A DNA stretch of 64,000 nucleotides from Ceratothoa steindachneri (lineage: Eukaryota; Arthropoda; Malacostraca; Isopoda; Cymothoidae), in NCBI GenBank assembly GCA_963969495.1, contig OZ018321.1, positions 101,991,578 through 102,055,577 of the forward strand, read 5' to 3'. The notes under the pieces are model-generated. The model worked only from the letters and a program-made list of their open reading frames with translations. It made no database searches and had not been told where the DNA came from. Below, one piece after another: positions 22,801-32,860 of this stretch. Numbering within the stretch: the first letter of the stretch is position 1; every line of letters starts with the position of its first letter. Position numbers and translations under genes: made by a program.

Positions 22801-23309
22801 AAATGTGTCAAGCATTGTACTCTTGTGCACATAATCGACTCTGTGTACTCGTTTTGTTTTCATAGTTCTAGAACTCCGTCTTAACCGTGTATGTTTATGT
22901 TCCTTGGTTCTCATGCAAAATTTGATTTTCCTTTTGTACATATTTGTCCTTTGCGTGTGTTTTTTTTTGGTTTTTTTGGATGGTATGTTACCTTATTTTT
23001 ATTGATATATGGTTCCACTACCCTTTTATGAATGAATCCTCTTGATTTTTTTATAACTCGCATTTATTTACTTTGTGTGTTTGTTTTTTTTTTGCCCTGG
23101 TTAACGACCATACCCTTTTTAAGTATACCCTGCGCTAGGGAATAAACGGAAGTAATTCATTCATTTTGTGACCGATGTGTCTACATAAATTTAAAGGTTC
23201 ACCTATATTGAGCACCTGTAGACTCAGTCAAAATTTTCCTATACCCCACTCCTCCCATGTTTGGGGATGCCCTTTTTCCTAATCTTCAAATCAGGAAAAC
23301 GTCATCTTC
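22801..23309 (+). other. 3' untranslated region of the LTR retrotransposon
   Basis: T-rich DNA between the RNase H stop (TAA near 22799) and the polypurine tract. No envelope-like frame is present, so the element has no third gene. Confidence 0.6.
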
Positions 23310-23320
23310 GGAAGGGGAGG
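23310..23320 (+). promoter_or_regulatory. Polypurine tract
   Basis: GGAAGGGGAGG lies immediately 5' of the TGTGTGAGG start of the 3' LTR. It is the expected plus-strand primer for LTR retrotransposon replication and fixes the LTR start. Confidence 0.8.
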
Positions 23321-24140
23321 TGTGTGAGGAAATGGCCTCGAAGGACCACCGTGAGAGAAAGCCCCTTGGAAATACCCCGCTATTCTTTCAAGACCACGTG
23401 AGCCAGCGTGAGAGTTTAGAAAGTCGAGGAAGAATTCGTCACTCGCCGCTTAATCACTCTTCCCAGCTGTGTTAGTTTCCAGACGCCGATCGCTCCTCCC
23501 CCTTCCTATGCGATAACGCCATGCGCGGCAATATTTACCCTACCGCCATATCGCGAGGCGAGTTTGATCGCCTGTAACGACGCGTTTTCATGAATTATGT
23601 TTGAATAGACTGGTGCCAAGAATCCCTTGAGGACCGCAAGGCCCTTAGGCTTATATCAGAGCAGCCACCCAGGTATTTATCCCGAAATTCACCATCTCTC
23701 GAGGAAATTGAAAGCCCACCCTCCACTCCGTCCGGACTGCCGTCTGTTTCCCGTCACTCCCGTAACTCGTCGTCGTACGTCGTCGAATATCTCGTCAGCA
23801 GATCTATCTTCGTTAAACTTTGTCCCTTGTTCAGAGAAAAGCTATTGAGCCCCCTTCTTTTTGGAGAGTTGTGCGGCCCTCTCATCTTGACCACCACTTC
23901 AAGATTCCCGTTCTTTCGAGACTGTGACTCCTTGCCGATCAGCAGAATCTACTCGAGTTGAGATTATGTCTCTCTGGAGCAGATAAAATCTCATTTTTCA
24001 TAAAGAAGTAAACCAACCTTATCTGCGAGTCCTCCTAGTCAGGACTCCTCAAATTATCTTTTTGAAGACCTGCGCCGTTGTCTTCTACCACCCATCCAAT
24101 TCACCTGCGCTTGAAGGTAAAGCGATCGTGTATGGTGATG
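23321..24140 (+). repeat. 3' LTR, truncated at its right end
   Basis: It aligns with 16855-17640 through TTTCAAGACCAC, CCAAGAATCCCTTGAGGAC, GCTTATATCAGAGCAGCCAC and the TATTTAT promoter motif, ending near GTAAAGCGATCGTGTATGG (about 24117-24135). The last 400 or so bases found in the 5' LTR are missing. Divergence between the copies is substantial, indicating an old insertion. Confidence 0.85.
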
Positions 24141-25260
24141 AAGATCCCCTACAACCATTTTTATGTGACCAAGAGGCATCCCCTTTGCAATCTTTAGACA
24201 CACCCATCGGCATCTATATATCTTAAATATATGAGCACTTACCCATTGTGCCTTCCCAGGGGGACGCCCTCTCAATAATTTCTTAGTAGAGAGGGGTTTC
24301 CTTATCACCTTTGTCTACAAGTGAGGCAGCTTTCTCCTAAACATCATTCCAGTAGTCGTCCTTGATCAACTCCACTTTAGCACTAATGACGACCCCTATT
24401 TCCATTTCACAAGAGCCTGCCAAGACAAGAGCATTGGACAGCCCAAGAATGACTGCCCACGCTAGGAGCGTCTCAAAATAGCAAATCCCTTTAGAGGGAC
24501 AAGTGTTATCGGGGCCCCACGAGGAGTGTTCACCTTCGTCTTAGATACCGTAATGACCGTGCTCATGGCAATGGTAACTGACTCCTTTGTTCCATGATGG
24601 AGGTCGGCTTACGGACCCAATGACAACTAAAGGACTTTAGAGTCCCAAGTTGGGATCATATGGTGAGAGGATCACTTGTAGGACCCTCTTGAGATCCAAA
24701 TGCTTCTTAAACTATCGTCGCCCCAGATGACAGGGTCTTTCAAAGGAACGGATATAGACTCGGTGAAAAAAATCCCCGAGCCAAAGTCCATTCCTGTACA
24801 AGATTATGCTGAAGCGGCATGGGCTCCCCGATGACTAATGAATATAGGGAAATATTTCTTACCCCGGAAAAAAATACCAAGAATAATAGAGATTACTCTC
24901 CTTCTGGTGTGGTTCGGTTGAAGATCGAGTCCCCTGCTGTTTCCTTAGGTGACCAGGCTATCAATTGCATGTCAAGACCAAGACCAGGACGAAAGGTTCA
25001 TATAAGGTGAATGGAGCTTAGATGACGCCGGGGCCCTCATAAAGAGGCTGCACGGTGTCTTCAAATGTTTCCTGATTAATTGTTCTACTGATGTGGGTAT
25101 GTAGTCCAAAGGAGACAATCTCCATCAGCGCCCGGCAATAGTTAGAGTTTTGGGTAGAGATCCGATGGTGACTTGTTTCTCTGCTAGCCAAAATCCCTCA
25201 CAAGATAATAGCAAAAAAGTGTGATTTGCCGCAAAGTGGATATTTTTGGTGTGATCAGAC
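24141..25260. other. Unassigned, GC-richer mosaic
   Basis: The composition resembles coding or retroelement DNA, but no motif could be secured in any frame. Open frames here (24054-24308 on the minus strand, 24819-25010 on the plus strand) are short and featureless. Confidence 0.4.
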
Positions 25261-25950
25261 GATAAGAAAAAAATAAAAAAACAAATAGAAAAAATCAGAG
25301 AGAAATCAAAATCAACGAGGTCCTTAAATATAGACTGCCTATATGTGTTCAATACATAGAAAAGGACACAATATGTTTGGAATGCGAACGAAGAAATCAC
25401 GAATGGAGGGATTGCAAGGCGATAACCAAAAAATGCATAAACTGCAACGGGCCACACAGAACCATGGTAATAGCGTGCCTGAAAAGAGAAAAAATAATGG
25501 AGAGAAATCTCCGCGATTACATCACATAGAAGAAAACAACGTGCTGATTAATGATTAAAAAGGATCATAATTTAAACTGGAAGCGGCACTCTCTCAGGGA
25601 TGCCTTCTCAACTCAATTGTGTATTCAAAATATACAGTGAACTTTCAGCACTATTAATTCCTGCTTGTTTAAACATACATTTCGAGGACATCATAAGCCA
25701 GCTCGTCGTTACATCATACAGGAACGAACGTTTTCAGTCTAGCTAAACAGCATTAGAAATCAGCAAGATCAATAATTTCGAAAGGGAGTAGAATATAACA
25801 ACAAATGGTAGGAAATTTACAATAGTACCAATCTCCAGAATCAAGGTTGCAGATATCGAAGGTGAAGACTATAACTACACATATCATATAATTAGTAAAG
25901 TCTTGGGATTAGACAACACCACTGCGTGAATAATAAGTTACTGGATCCTT
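25261..25950 (+). pseudogene. Jockey-like family copy J1: ORF1 zinc knuckles fused to RT by deletion
   Basis: Plus-strand frames give CLECERRNHEWRDC (CX2CX4HX4C) and CINCNGPHRTMVIAC (CX2CX3HX6C) at about 25372-25475. These match the last two knuckles of the J3 ORF1. From about 25595 the sequence jumps to RT, with SQGCLLNSIVY (J3: PQGSCLSLLLY), then NNFERE, NGRKFTIVPISRIKV and KVLGL (25770-25915). The ORF1 C-terminus, the whole endonuclease and the RT fingers are missing. The family match to J3 is seen directly. Confidence 0.75.
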
Positions 25951-26029
25951 TAGAGAGAAAAGATTGCACAGTTTTGTCATTTACAAATAATTAACTACAT
26001 TCTATTTGACAGGAATATTGTTTGACACT

Positions 26030-26190
26030 CCTTTTCAGGAAATTTAAAATAATTGATTTTTAGAAATAACAAAATTCCCTGTGGAGGATCCAGTACCCGA
26101 TTATTCGTACAGTGGTCTAGTCTACAAATTTATTTGTCCCAGTTGTTCATATAGTTGTGACATCATTCTAAATTACCAACAAATGAGTTT
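26030..26190 (+). pseudogene. Possible GIY-YIG fragment of a Penelope-like element
   Basis: The frame reads VPDYSYSGLVYKFICPSCSY (about 26090-26150). It resembles the CxxC-bearing start of a Penelope GIY-YIG domain, but the YIG signature itself is not preserved. Weak call. Confidence 0.25.
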
Positions 26191-26339
26191 ATAATCATTT
26201 ACAGGCTGGATTTGAACTAGTTCCATGCCTTGGTTAGGAAAACCTTGTCATTGCATGATATTACCACCCAAATGGAGGCCCTCAGGTATCCTAAAGTATT
26301 GTGAGCATCATTGTTGACCACCTTCTCCACACAGTATCA

Positions 26340-26800
26340 CACGAAATAATACGTTATTGCAGTCGGCGGAGCTGAGCGGTCAGAAGTCGCTGGACTAGTG
26401 TTACGGGACGTTTTTGAAAAACCGGGGAGCAGAGTCCAGCTGGAAAACTTAATGCCTTCCCGTGGCTACCTCGTCAATCCAAGGCTTGACTAGACACTCT
26501 AGTAGCTCAATGTAAACGTCCGCATTGACCTTGAGTCCCTCGGGGAAAATGTATAAAAGCATAACTTGGACCTACTGATGACCAGGCCCAGGATCATAAA
26601 AGAAGCGGCAAATTTGCTGCCCATGAGCGTAGGCACTTCGTCCTCAATTTTCAATCTTATCGTAAGGCTATTTTCTTATGTAAACGAGGTTCTTTGGGTA
26701 GTTAATAAAATCCACAATCTCCTGCACGATATTTTCGGCGTAGAGAGCCATTAAAATGGTGTACCTTTTTTAGATTTCAGCTAGTATTCTCATAACAAGC
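26340..26800 (-). pseudogene. Mariner transposase fragment
   Basis: Minus-strand frames give KFAASFMILGLV, then YIFPEGLKVNADVYIELLE and VKPWIDEVATGRH, followed by SAPRFFKNVP. These match the central mariner transposase blocks up to the second catalytic aspartate region (QQDSAP). Frames shift at about 26590 and 26450. Neither TIR is visible, so it is an internal fragment. Confidence 0.72.
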
Positions 26801-26959
26801 CGCAAATACTGTTACCAGCATGAAAGCTAAACTCTGAATGTAATATTTAGAAAATAATAAGAGAAAAAAATACTGCTCTGCAAACAGAGGCCTGAAATGC
26901 AAACAGATAGTTGCTAAGGGTATTTATTGTATCAAGGACCACCATCTTTAGGATCATTA

Positions 26960-27952
26960 ATGACTCTAAAGGACTGGTTACGCTTCTATGGAGAAGTATC
27001 CTGGGCGCTCAAGAGCAGCTAATAAACGATTAGAGATTACGTTTGAGTAAGATCCCAGCTTAAGGATTGGATTGCTTCCAGTGCCACTGTTGCTCACGAT
27101 TGGAAGGAAGAAGTTGTGAACGCTCCACTGCAAACAGTGAGGCGGACACCTTTCGTCAAATGTCTAAAGCCAAGAAGGGCTGCGACATAAGCATCAACTC
27201 ACAAAGACGAACCTTACGGATAGGCTTACACTTGTGTAGGAAGTACTAAGAATGGATAGTTGAAACAGTGATATTTTCTGATAAAGCTCCCTTCCGTTTG
27301 ATTAGGGTTTAAGGAAGATCCATCGTTAGGTGAATAAAATTGGGGCGCTTTTAAGAATTGATTTGTGACGATGGTAATGCATGCAGACACTCTCTATTGT
27401 CTGGGGATGCGTCTCGTCGAAGGAAACAGCAACACTAACACTTTGCTTAAGAAAACTGCCAGTGACTTAAAATAGTAACGGAATGGCAAATGAAATTCAT
27501 CAGCACTTTTTTTTCCAAAAATTCAGGACCAATTTTTTACATGATGGCGCACCTTGTCATAAAGCAAAAGCAATAACAAAGTTTTGTGCTGAAAATAACA
27601 TCTAACCTTTGGGACAGTGGACATGGAATTCACCATATTTGAACTCAATAGGAAATGACTGGGCGATAATCAAACTAGCGGTTAATAAACAGAAGCTATC
27701 CAATTGTGAGGAGTTGCGAGTGTTATTGAGCAAAAATGGAGCAATATCTGTCAAATATCCACAAATGTATGTCCTCTATGCCAAAACGCATTGAAGAAGT
27801 ACTGAAGAGCAAGGAACAACGTTATAAATATTACCTTCACTCATCAATTGGCTGTCTTTATTAATAAAATGGATTTATGCTGTAATTTATTTTCTATTTC
27901 ATCTTCAAAATATGATAAAAAAAATAGTCTCAAAGCTTTTGACCATAACTGG

Positions 27953-27956
<4 letters not shown>
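26960..27956 (+). pseudogene. Tc1-like transposase copy
   Basis: Frames give LQTLHCKQ-like and ADTFRQMSKAKKG pieces (27060-27180). The first catalytic block is VIFSDKAPFRL (27270-27300), then SIVWGCVS (about 27390), CHKAKAITKFCAENNI (27555-27605) and the third block NSPYLNSIGNDWAIIKLAV. NCEELRVLL and KYPQMYV follow, to about 27800. The right terminus AAGCTTTTGACCATAACTGG (27933-27952) is a Tc1-type TIR abutting the (AT)n array. Catalytic SDE has become SDK, and many frameshifts are present. Confidence 0.82.

Positions 27957-28009
<53 letters not shown>
27957..28009. repeat. (AT)n microsatellite directly abutting the Tc1 terminus
   Basis: About 52 bases of pure AT starting at the Tc1 end. Tc1 elements insert at TA dinucleotides. 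Confidence 0.95.
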
Positions 28010-28013
<4 letters not shown>

Positions 28014-28189
28014 TGCAATGTCCCGCAGAAAAAAATTAAATGGTGTTTGCAAGTACTTTCGAACTATATTAGGTTTCTTATCAAGGATAACTACAAGAAA
28101 TAATATTATATTAGAGGTATATATACGAAAGAAAAGTATGAAAGATCGCCTCAAAAACAAGAAATCACCAATGAGGAAGACGGAAGGGA

Positions 28190-28500
28190 AAAGGGTAAAG
28201 ATTCACATTAAGAATTACAAGAAGCAGGTTGGTCCATTTGGCCTCGCGGACAAAAATGAAAGTGGAGAATTGTTTATCGAATGGTAGGCAGAGAATAATC
28301 AGATTTTTGCGAATACCTGGTTCTGGTTACATCCAAGAAGATTATACACAAGGAAGAGGCCACGAGATATTCACAGGAATCAAATAGATTATATACCTAT
28401 AAATATAAGATACAGGAATTCAATAATCAATTGTAAAACTTACCTTGGTGCTGATTGTGACATTGACCATAACTCCGTAGTGGTAGTGGTAAAAATTATG
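28190..28500 (+). pseudogene. RTE-type non-LTR endonuclease fragment
   Basis: The plus strand gives VGPFGLADKNESGELFIEW, then IFANTWFWLHPRRLYTRKR, HRNQIDYIPINIRYRNSI and GADCDIDHNSVVV. This is the C-terminal half of an apurinic-type endonuclease with the RTE-like RRLYT.K.P and QIDYI signatures and the catalytic SDH changed to IDH. It has one in-frame stop (28286-28288). A Tc1 terminus abuts its 3' side. Confidence 0.78.
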
Positions 28501-28606
28501 GAGCAGGAATTAAAGAGTCAAGAATATGATTGAAACTCATTTATTTCATAATTGAAATGATACGAATAAACATTTTTGCGTATATTCTATCAATAATTAA
28601 TATATG
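28490..28606 (-). mobile_element. Solo 3' end of a Tc1-like element
   Basis: The reverse complement matches the 3' terminus of the Tc1 element at 30000-31370. Shared runs include GAATATACGCAAAAATGTTT and GAAATAAATGAGTTTCAATC. Only about 115 bp is present, with no transposase. Confidence 0.85.
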
Positions 28607-28880
28607 ATCTGTGTAAGGGAAAGGAAAGCCAAGAAGAATATCCACTTCATTTGTTTCATGAATTACCTCCCTTTCTATGTCTCTAAGTATAACTCCACCT
28701 GGAATAATCTCTGAACCCAAAGAGAAAAAAAGAAGAAAGAATTTGAATACCCATCAGCTGCCTCACAGGTGCAGTTAATTAAGTTGGGCGTGCTAAAAGC
28801 TTTTACGTCGCTGAGGAAGCACTAATCTCAGTAGTCGGAAAGCTGCTAGCCGAAAGTTTCCCGCCCACATCTTAAAAGCC
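28607..28880. other. Unassigned spacer
   Basis: No structure is recognised here. Confidence 0.5.
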
Positions 28881-29840
28881 ATTAAGACTTGGGTGGGGTG
28901 ACAAATGCTAATCCTCCTGGCCAGTCGTCTGGGTGTGACAACAAAGAGAAAACAAGAAAATGGCCGTCATATAAATGCCCTGGGTTTTCGAATATCTGCA
29001 GAGTGAGATTGAGAACCCGTCGCGTTCGGTTGAGATCGTGTGTCTGTTTTCCCAAGTCCCTGGTACTCGCTTATCCTATCGAGGTTGGATCTCACCAGGC
29101 ACACCCATCTCTTTTGTGAAGCCTTATTCTGTTCAGGTCAAGCCTCGAATCGTTTTCGTCCCAGAAGAATTGGCCGGGATTCCTTTCGTCTCATCTGGAA
29201 CCCCCCTACTCTCAAGGATCTCCAGTTTCCCGTGTGAAATTTTGCGTCGAAGCGGGTGAGAGTCTCGATTTTTAGAGGTTGCACTTCTCTAGAGCAGAGG
29301 TGCCATCGTCCGTCTTCAAGGAGGATCGTGAACTCGTCTTCTGCCCCCCCCCCCTCCCACCTTCATCCTCGTCACCGTCAAGATATTCGACCGAGAGTCA
29401 TGTCCATTACCTGTCTCCATTTCCCCGCGCCGATTCGCTAAATGATTCCCCTTCCTCGAGGTGACGCCATTAATGTAAAACGACACTTGCTTGTATCTCC
29501 TGTTAATCGGCCCACTCTCCTACATATAAATATTCCCTCTGTATAACTAATTTATTGTATCCCATTTAAAAGCTAATTAACTAGTTATTAACGTTACTTG
29601 ATTGCCAATTAATTTATATTATGTCTGTATTGTCCTTATTTACATTACCTATATTTCCCTTATGTATATATACATATATGTTAACTAGTGACTTATTAAA
29701 ATTAAATCTTGAGTTTCACTCATTAAATATACCCTTGAATTGCAACTTGGTAAACTCATTGAACGCTATCGCCCCCTATAGCAAATCGCACTCTTATACC
29801 TCGTAATCGACGGATTACTCTTACGAAGTGAACGTACTTG
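28881..29840 (+). repeat. LTR-like or promoter-bearing GC-rich block, unassigned
   Basis: The block is GC-rich against AT-rich flanks. It carries a TATA-like CATATAAATGCC near 28969 followed by about 500 bp of CG-containing sequence, a C11 run near 29347 and then an AT-rich tail. Several frames are open (28889-29119, 28975-29259), but none has recognisable motifs. A solo LTR starting around TGTGACAACA (28935) is possible. No partner LTR is present in the window. Confidence 0.3.
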
Positions 29841-29941
29841 TACGTAGCGAAGGATGCGTACGTACATTAGAGGATATATGTATATATAACTGTTATTATA
29901 CATATTTTCGTGGCTTTTAGCTCTTTCCTCCCAACTACTAG

Positions 29942-29947
<6 letters not shown>

Positions 29948-29998
<51 letters not shown>
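29948..29998. repeat. (AT)n microsatellite abutting a Tc1-like element
   Basis: A pure AT array of about 50 bases. The Tc1-like copy starts immediately to its right. Confidence 0.95.
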
Positions 29999-30002
<4 letters not shown>

Positions 30003-30203
30003 TAGGTATTGCTTAGGAAGGTGACCTATTCCTCGACAATGTGTCCTCTTTTTGCTTTTATAACCGCGTTAATGCATTTTTGCATATTGTGGATAAGTGA
30101 TTGAGGTAATCTTCTACCATTGAATGTGTGATCGTAACGTTTATTCCTATGTTTTCAGTGATTATCATATTGTTAACTTACAAGTGATAATTGTTTGTTA
30201 AAA

Positions 30204-31204
30204 ATGCCTCCAAATAAACAGATTCCTGAAGCTCAAAGAGCCCAAATCATTGCATTGTCCAAGGATGGATTGACCCATGTCAAAATTCTAAGAAAATTGA
30301 AATGCACGCGAACCAGTGTCCAAAAACTATTAAAAGGTACAATGAGACCAATTCTTTCGAAAACCGTGATGGTCAAGGCCGTAGAAGGTGTAAAAATCCG
30401 AGGGAGGAGAGGTTCCTGAAAAGGAAATGTCTGGCCGATAGGAAAAAACCTTTCTCAGGTAGCTCCTGATTTCGGGCAGCAACAAACACAGAGATATCAA
30501 GACGTACAATGAAAAGGTTATTAGAAGCTGGGCTCAAAGGATGTAAGGCTAGAAAGAAACCGTCGCTGTCTTAGGTGAAAAAGAAGAAGCGATTATCTTG
30601 GGTAAAAGAGCATGAAGATTTGACTGATGATGATTGGTTTAAGTTGTTTGGTCTGATAAAAGCAACTTTGAGGTAGGTTCTCCACATTAGTTTCCACCAA
30701 TTTATTACGTTTGTACAAATTTTTATTGGATACTAAATATAATTAGTAAAATTTGTATTTCTTCTGAGATCTTTGAGACCCCTGGAGCTGTTTATGTTCG
30801 TCGAAGAGTTGGGGAAGCTTATGATCTGAAACGTGTTGTCGCAACAGTCAAATTTAGAGATGGCAGTGTAATGGTTTGGGGTTGCATGTCGTCCCTACGT
30901 CCAATATGGTTGTTGACTTGTGTGGACAGAATGAATTCCAATACTTACACCAGCATGTTAGCCCAGGTTTATCAACCTTCCTTAGGTAAAATTTTCAATG
31001 ATGACATCTAGAGTCTCAAAGGGTTGGTTTGAAAAGAAAGTGATGGCGTTGATGGAATGGCTCCCTCAATCTCCAGACCTTAACTCCATTAAATATTGGG
31101 GGTCACACTTTGGTACAAGAGTGAGGGTGCACAAATATTCTTTGAAAAGTAAATTAACAGGCAAAATTCATACGGTATGCCAACTTAGTCTCAAGCATGC
31201 ATAA
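30204..31204 (+). pseudogene. Tc1-like transposase with an intron-like insertion
   Basis: ATG 30204 opens a helix-turn-helix domain (MPPNKQIPEAQRAQIIALSK...KILRKLKCTRTSVQKLL). It continues with ISRRTMKRLLEAGLKG (about 30495-30545) and KKKRLSWVKEHEDLTDDDW. The first catalytic block is VVWSDKSNFE (30643-30672). After a 96-bp insertion come FETPGAVYVRRRVGEAYD and GSVMVWGCMS (30769-30890), and finally SRVSKGWFEKK and SPDLNSIKYWG (31008-31100). Catalytic acids are changed (SDE to SDK, NPIE to NSIK), and frameshifts occur near 30335 and 30640. It is a cut-and-paste nuclear transposase in origin and is now inactive. Confidence 0.85.
30673..30768 (+). other. Putative spliceosomal intron (GT-AG, 96 bp, phase 0)
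   Basis: GTAGGT follows ...AACTTTGAG, and the insertion ends TTTGTATTTCTTCTGAG before ATCTTTGAGACC. A branch-point-like TACTAAA lies at about 30731, and a pyrimidine-rich tract precedes the AG. Removing it restores the continuous conserved transposase reading (NFE then IFETPGAVY). The interior has several stops. Confidence 0.55.
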
Positions 31205-31639
31205 ACACATAAAACTGTTATAAAAGCAAAAGGAAGACGAATCAAATATTAATTATCGATAGAATATACGCAAAAATGTTTATTTGTATTATGTCAAGTA
31301 TGAAATAAATGAGTTTCAATCATATTCTTTACTTTTTCATATTTGCCCCATAATTTTGGCCAAGGGTGTATAATGTATATATGTATGTATAGGTCACTGA
31401 ATAAAACGTTAATTATGTGGTGTGTTTAAAATAGTTTAAAATAAAGGGGCTTGTATTTAACATAGAACATGGAGAATCGTATAGTTACTACCTTAAAAGT
31501 GGTGACGTGATTCTACGATTTCGTAAAAGTCTTACAGTTGAGTCACTATCTTGTAGGCTGTGTGTAAAATGGGGTTCAAAGCAGATGTTAACTGAGTGGT
31601 AAATAGGAGTGATTGCATTTGGGCGAGCCAATATGCCAT

Positions 31640-32490
31640 CCTCTGGAGTTTATAGCACAATTTGTAGGTAAATTTATGCTTACTGTCTTACGGGTCTACC
31701 TGCATTGTCAAAAATCCCGGTACAGGAAATTCTAGCTAGAATTGTGGCCAAGAGACGATGTTGATGGATCGGAACCGATGGTGTAATTCACGGGTTATAC
31801 CTAAGAATCACTTCGCTAAAAGCGAGGAAATGCTACAAGATGTCAAAACAGGTTCTTCGGCATCCAATACTGAAAGAACATTCGCACGGAGCTGCCTAGC
31901 AAGAACATATGGACCATAGTCACAAGCAAGAGGCCTTTGCTCACTTCTGCCCATAAAGTTACCCGTCTACAGTAGGCAAGGAAACCCAAATATTGGACCA
32001 TAGACGACTGAATGAGCATTATCTTATCAGAATAATCACGTTTCTTCCTCTAGTTGAATAATGCACGATGTTGTCTTAATCGTAGACCTCATGAGGCCTT
32101 CAAGGAAAACTGTGTGCAGAGTAAGGTGCAAGCTGGATGAGACTATGTGATGTAATGAAGGGAGGGGGGGGTAACTATTTGGAAGTGAGTTCTTTGGTTG
32201 AGGTATAAAACGATATGTTAAACATACATGTTTTGTCTTTGGCCCTGCCTCGTAATGTGGAACGTAATATTCCAATTCCTGTCTTCCAGGATGGCAAATC
32301 CGGCATTGACCGGGTATAACTGTGACTGACTCGCATTCAGAAACACTCACACATATCTGTATTTGACGGCAAAATCACCGGATCTCAATTCCATAGAAAT
32401 CTATGGGGCAAACTACAACAAGGTCTCAAGGTGCAGGGACAAACTCTACACAATCTGGCTGAATTACACAATTACACTGGTCAACACACA
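31640..32490 (+). pseudogene. Degenerate Tc1/mariner-superfamily relic
   Basis: Shifting frames give TGLPALSKIPVQEILARIVAKR (about 31690-31760) and SLKARKCYKMSKQVLRHPIL (about 31815-31875), resembling the helix-turn-helix and linker of mariner-type transposases. After a long eroded middle, a Tc1-type C-terminus is seen: AKSPDLNSIEIYGANYNKVS (32363-32430) and LYTIWLN. The two parts may come from different elements. A minus-strand frame at 32036-32350 is featureless. Confidence 0.5.
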
Positions 32491-32860
32491 TTTTTCCTCA
32501 GAGATCTTAATATACTTTTCGAAATGCATTTTCCATTTTGAATCCGAATCTACCTTCCGTTTTGCTCTAGCAAGTACCGTTTTTAAGATATGCTAAAAAT
32601 TCAAAATGGCCGCCTATTGCTCTATGGCATGCATATTATTGTACTGCTAAGAGGAGCAAACTAGATGCTTCGTGAGTTCTTGCTGGTTAAAGAGGTACAG
32701 AGATGAATTCATTTACATTTTTAACCCGCATGCATATTTTGCGCAATGATTTATAATTATGTTTTATGCTTTCAGGTTTCTCATGTGATGTGCATCTTCT
32801 AAGTTTCCTTTTCTGCATTGATCATAAGAGGCTTTCAAATATTTCCACAAAGCAGTAACA
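32491..32860. other. 5' flank of the uncharacterised-family pseudogene
   Basis: AT-rich with no TATA/initiator arrangement that I would call. It may contain UTR of the gene copy that follows. Confidence 0.4.

Larger units (their letters stand above)
16855..24140 (+). mobile_element. Ty3/gypsy-type LTR retrotransposon with PR-INT-RT-RH order (Gmr1-type)
   Basis: Two related long repeats (16855-18074 and 23321-24140) flank gag, protease, integrase, reverse transcriptase and RNase H traces, in that order on the plus strand. The RT and integrase are of Ty3/gypsy type, but the integrase lies before the RT, as in copia elements and in the Gmr1 group of gypsy elements. A polypurine tract precedes the 3' LTR. 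The 5-bp sequence before the 5' LTR is AACCT, but no matching target duplication is visible because the 3' LTR end is lost. Every coding domain is broken, so the element is dead. Confidence 0.88.
29999..31370 (+). mobile_element. Tc1-like transposon (near full span)
   Basis: The right end is CATAATTTTGGCCAAGGGTG TA. Subterminal sequences near 30047-30085 and 31195-31235 are inverted relatives (CTCTTTTTGCTTTTATAAC against its mirror in TTATAAAAGCAAAAGG). A transposase pseudogene lies between. The left terminal repeat is not clear, because the (AT)n array has replaced or obscured it. Confidence 0.75.

Noticed and set aside
22801..23309. Envelope-like third ORF in the LTR retrotransposon
   Set aside because: No open frame of useful length, signal peptide or membrane segment between RNase H and the polypurine tract.
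24141..25120. Possible I-like ORF1 homologous to 60300-61200, because both contain ATGACG(T/C)CGGGGCCC
   Set aside because: Only that short run matches. Translated frames on both strands lacked ORF1 or zinc-knuckle motifs, so the shared run may be chance.
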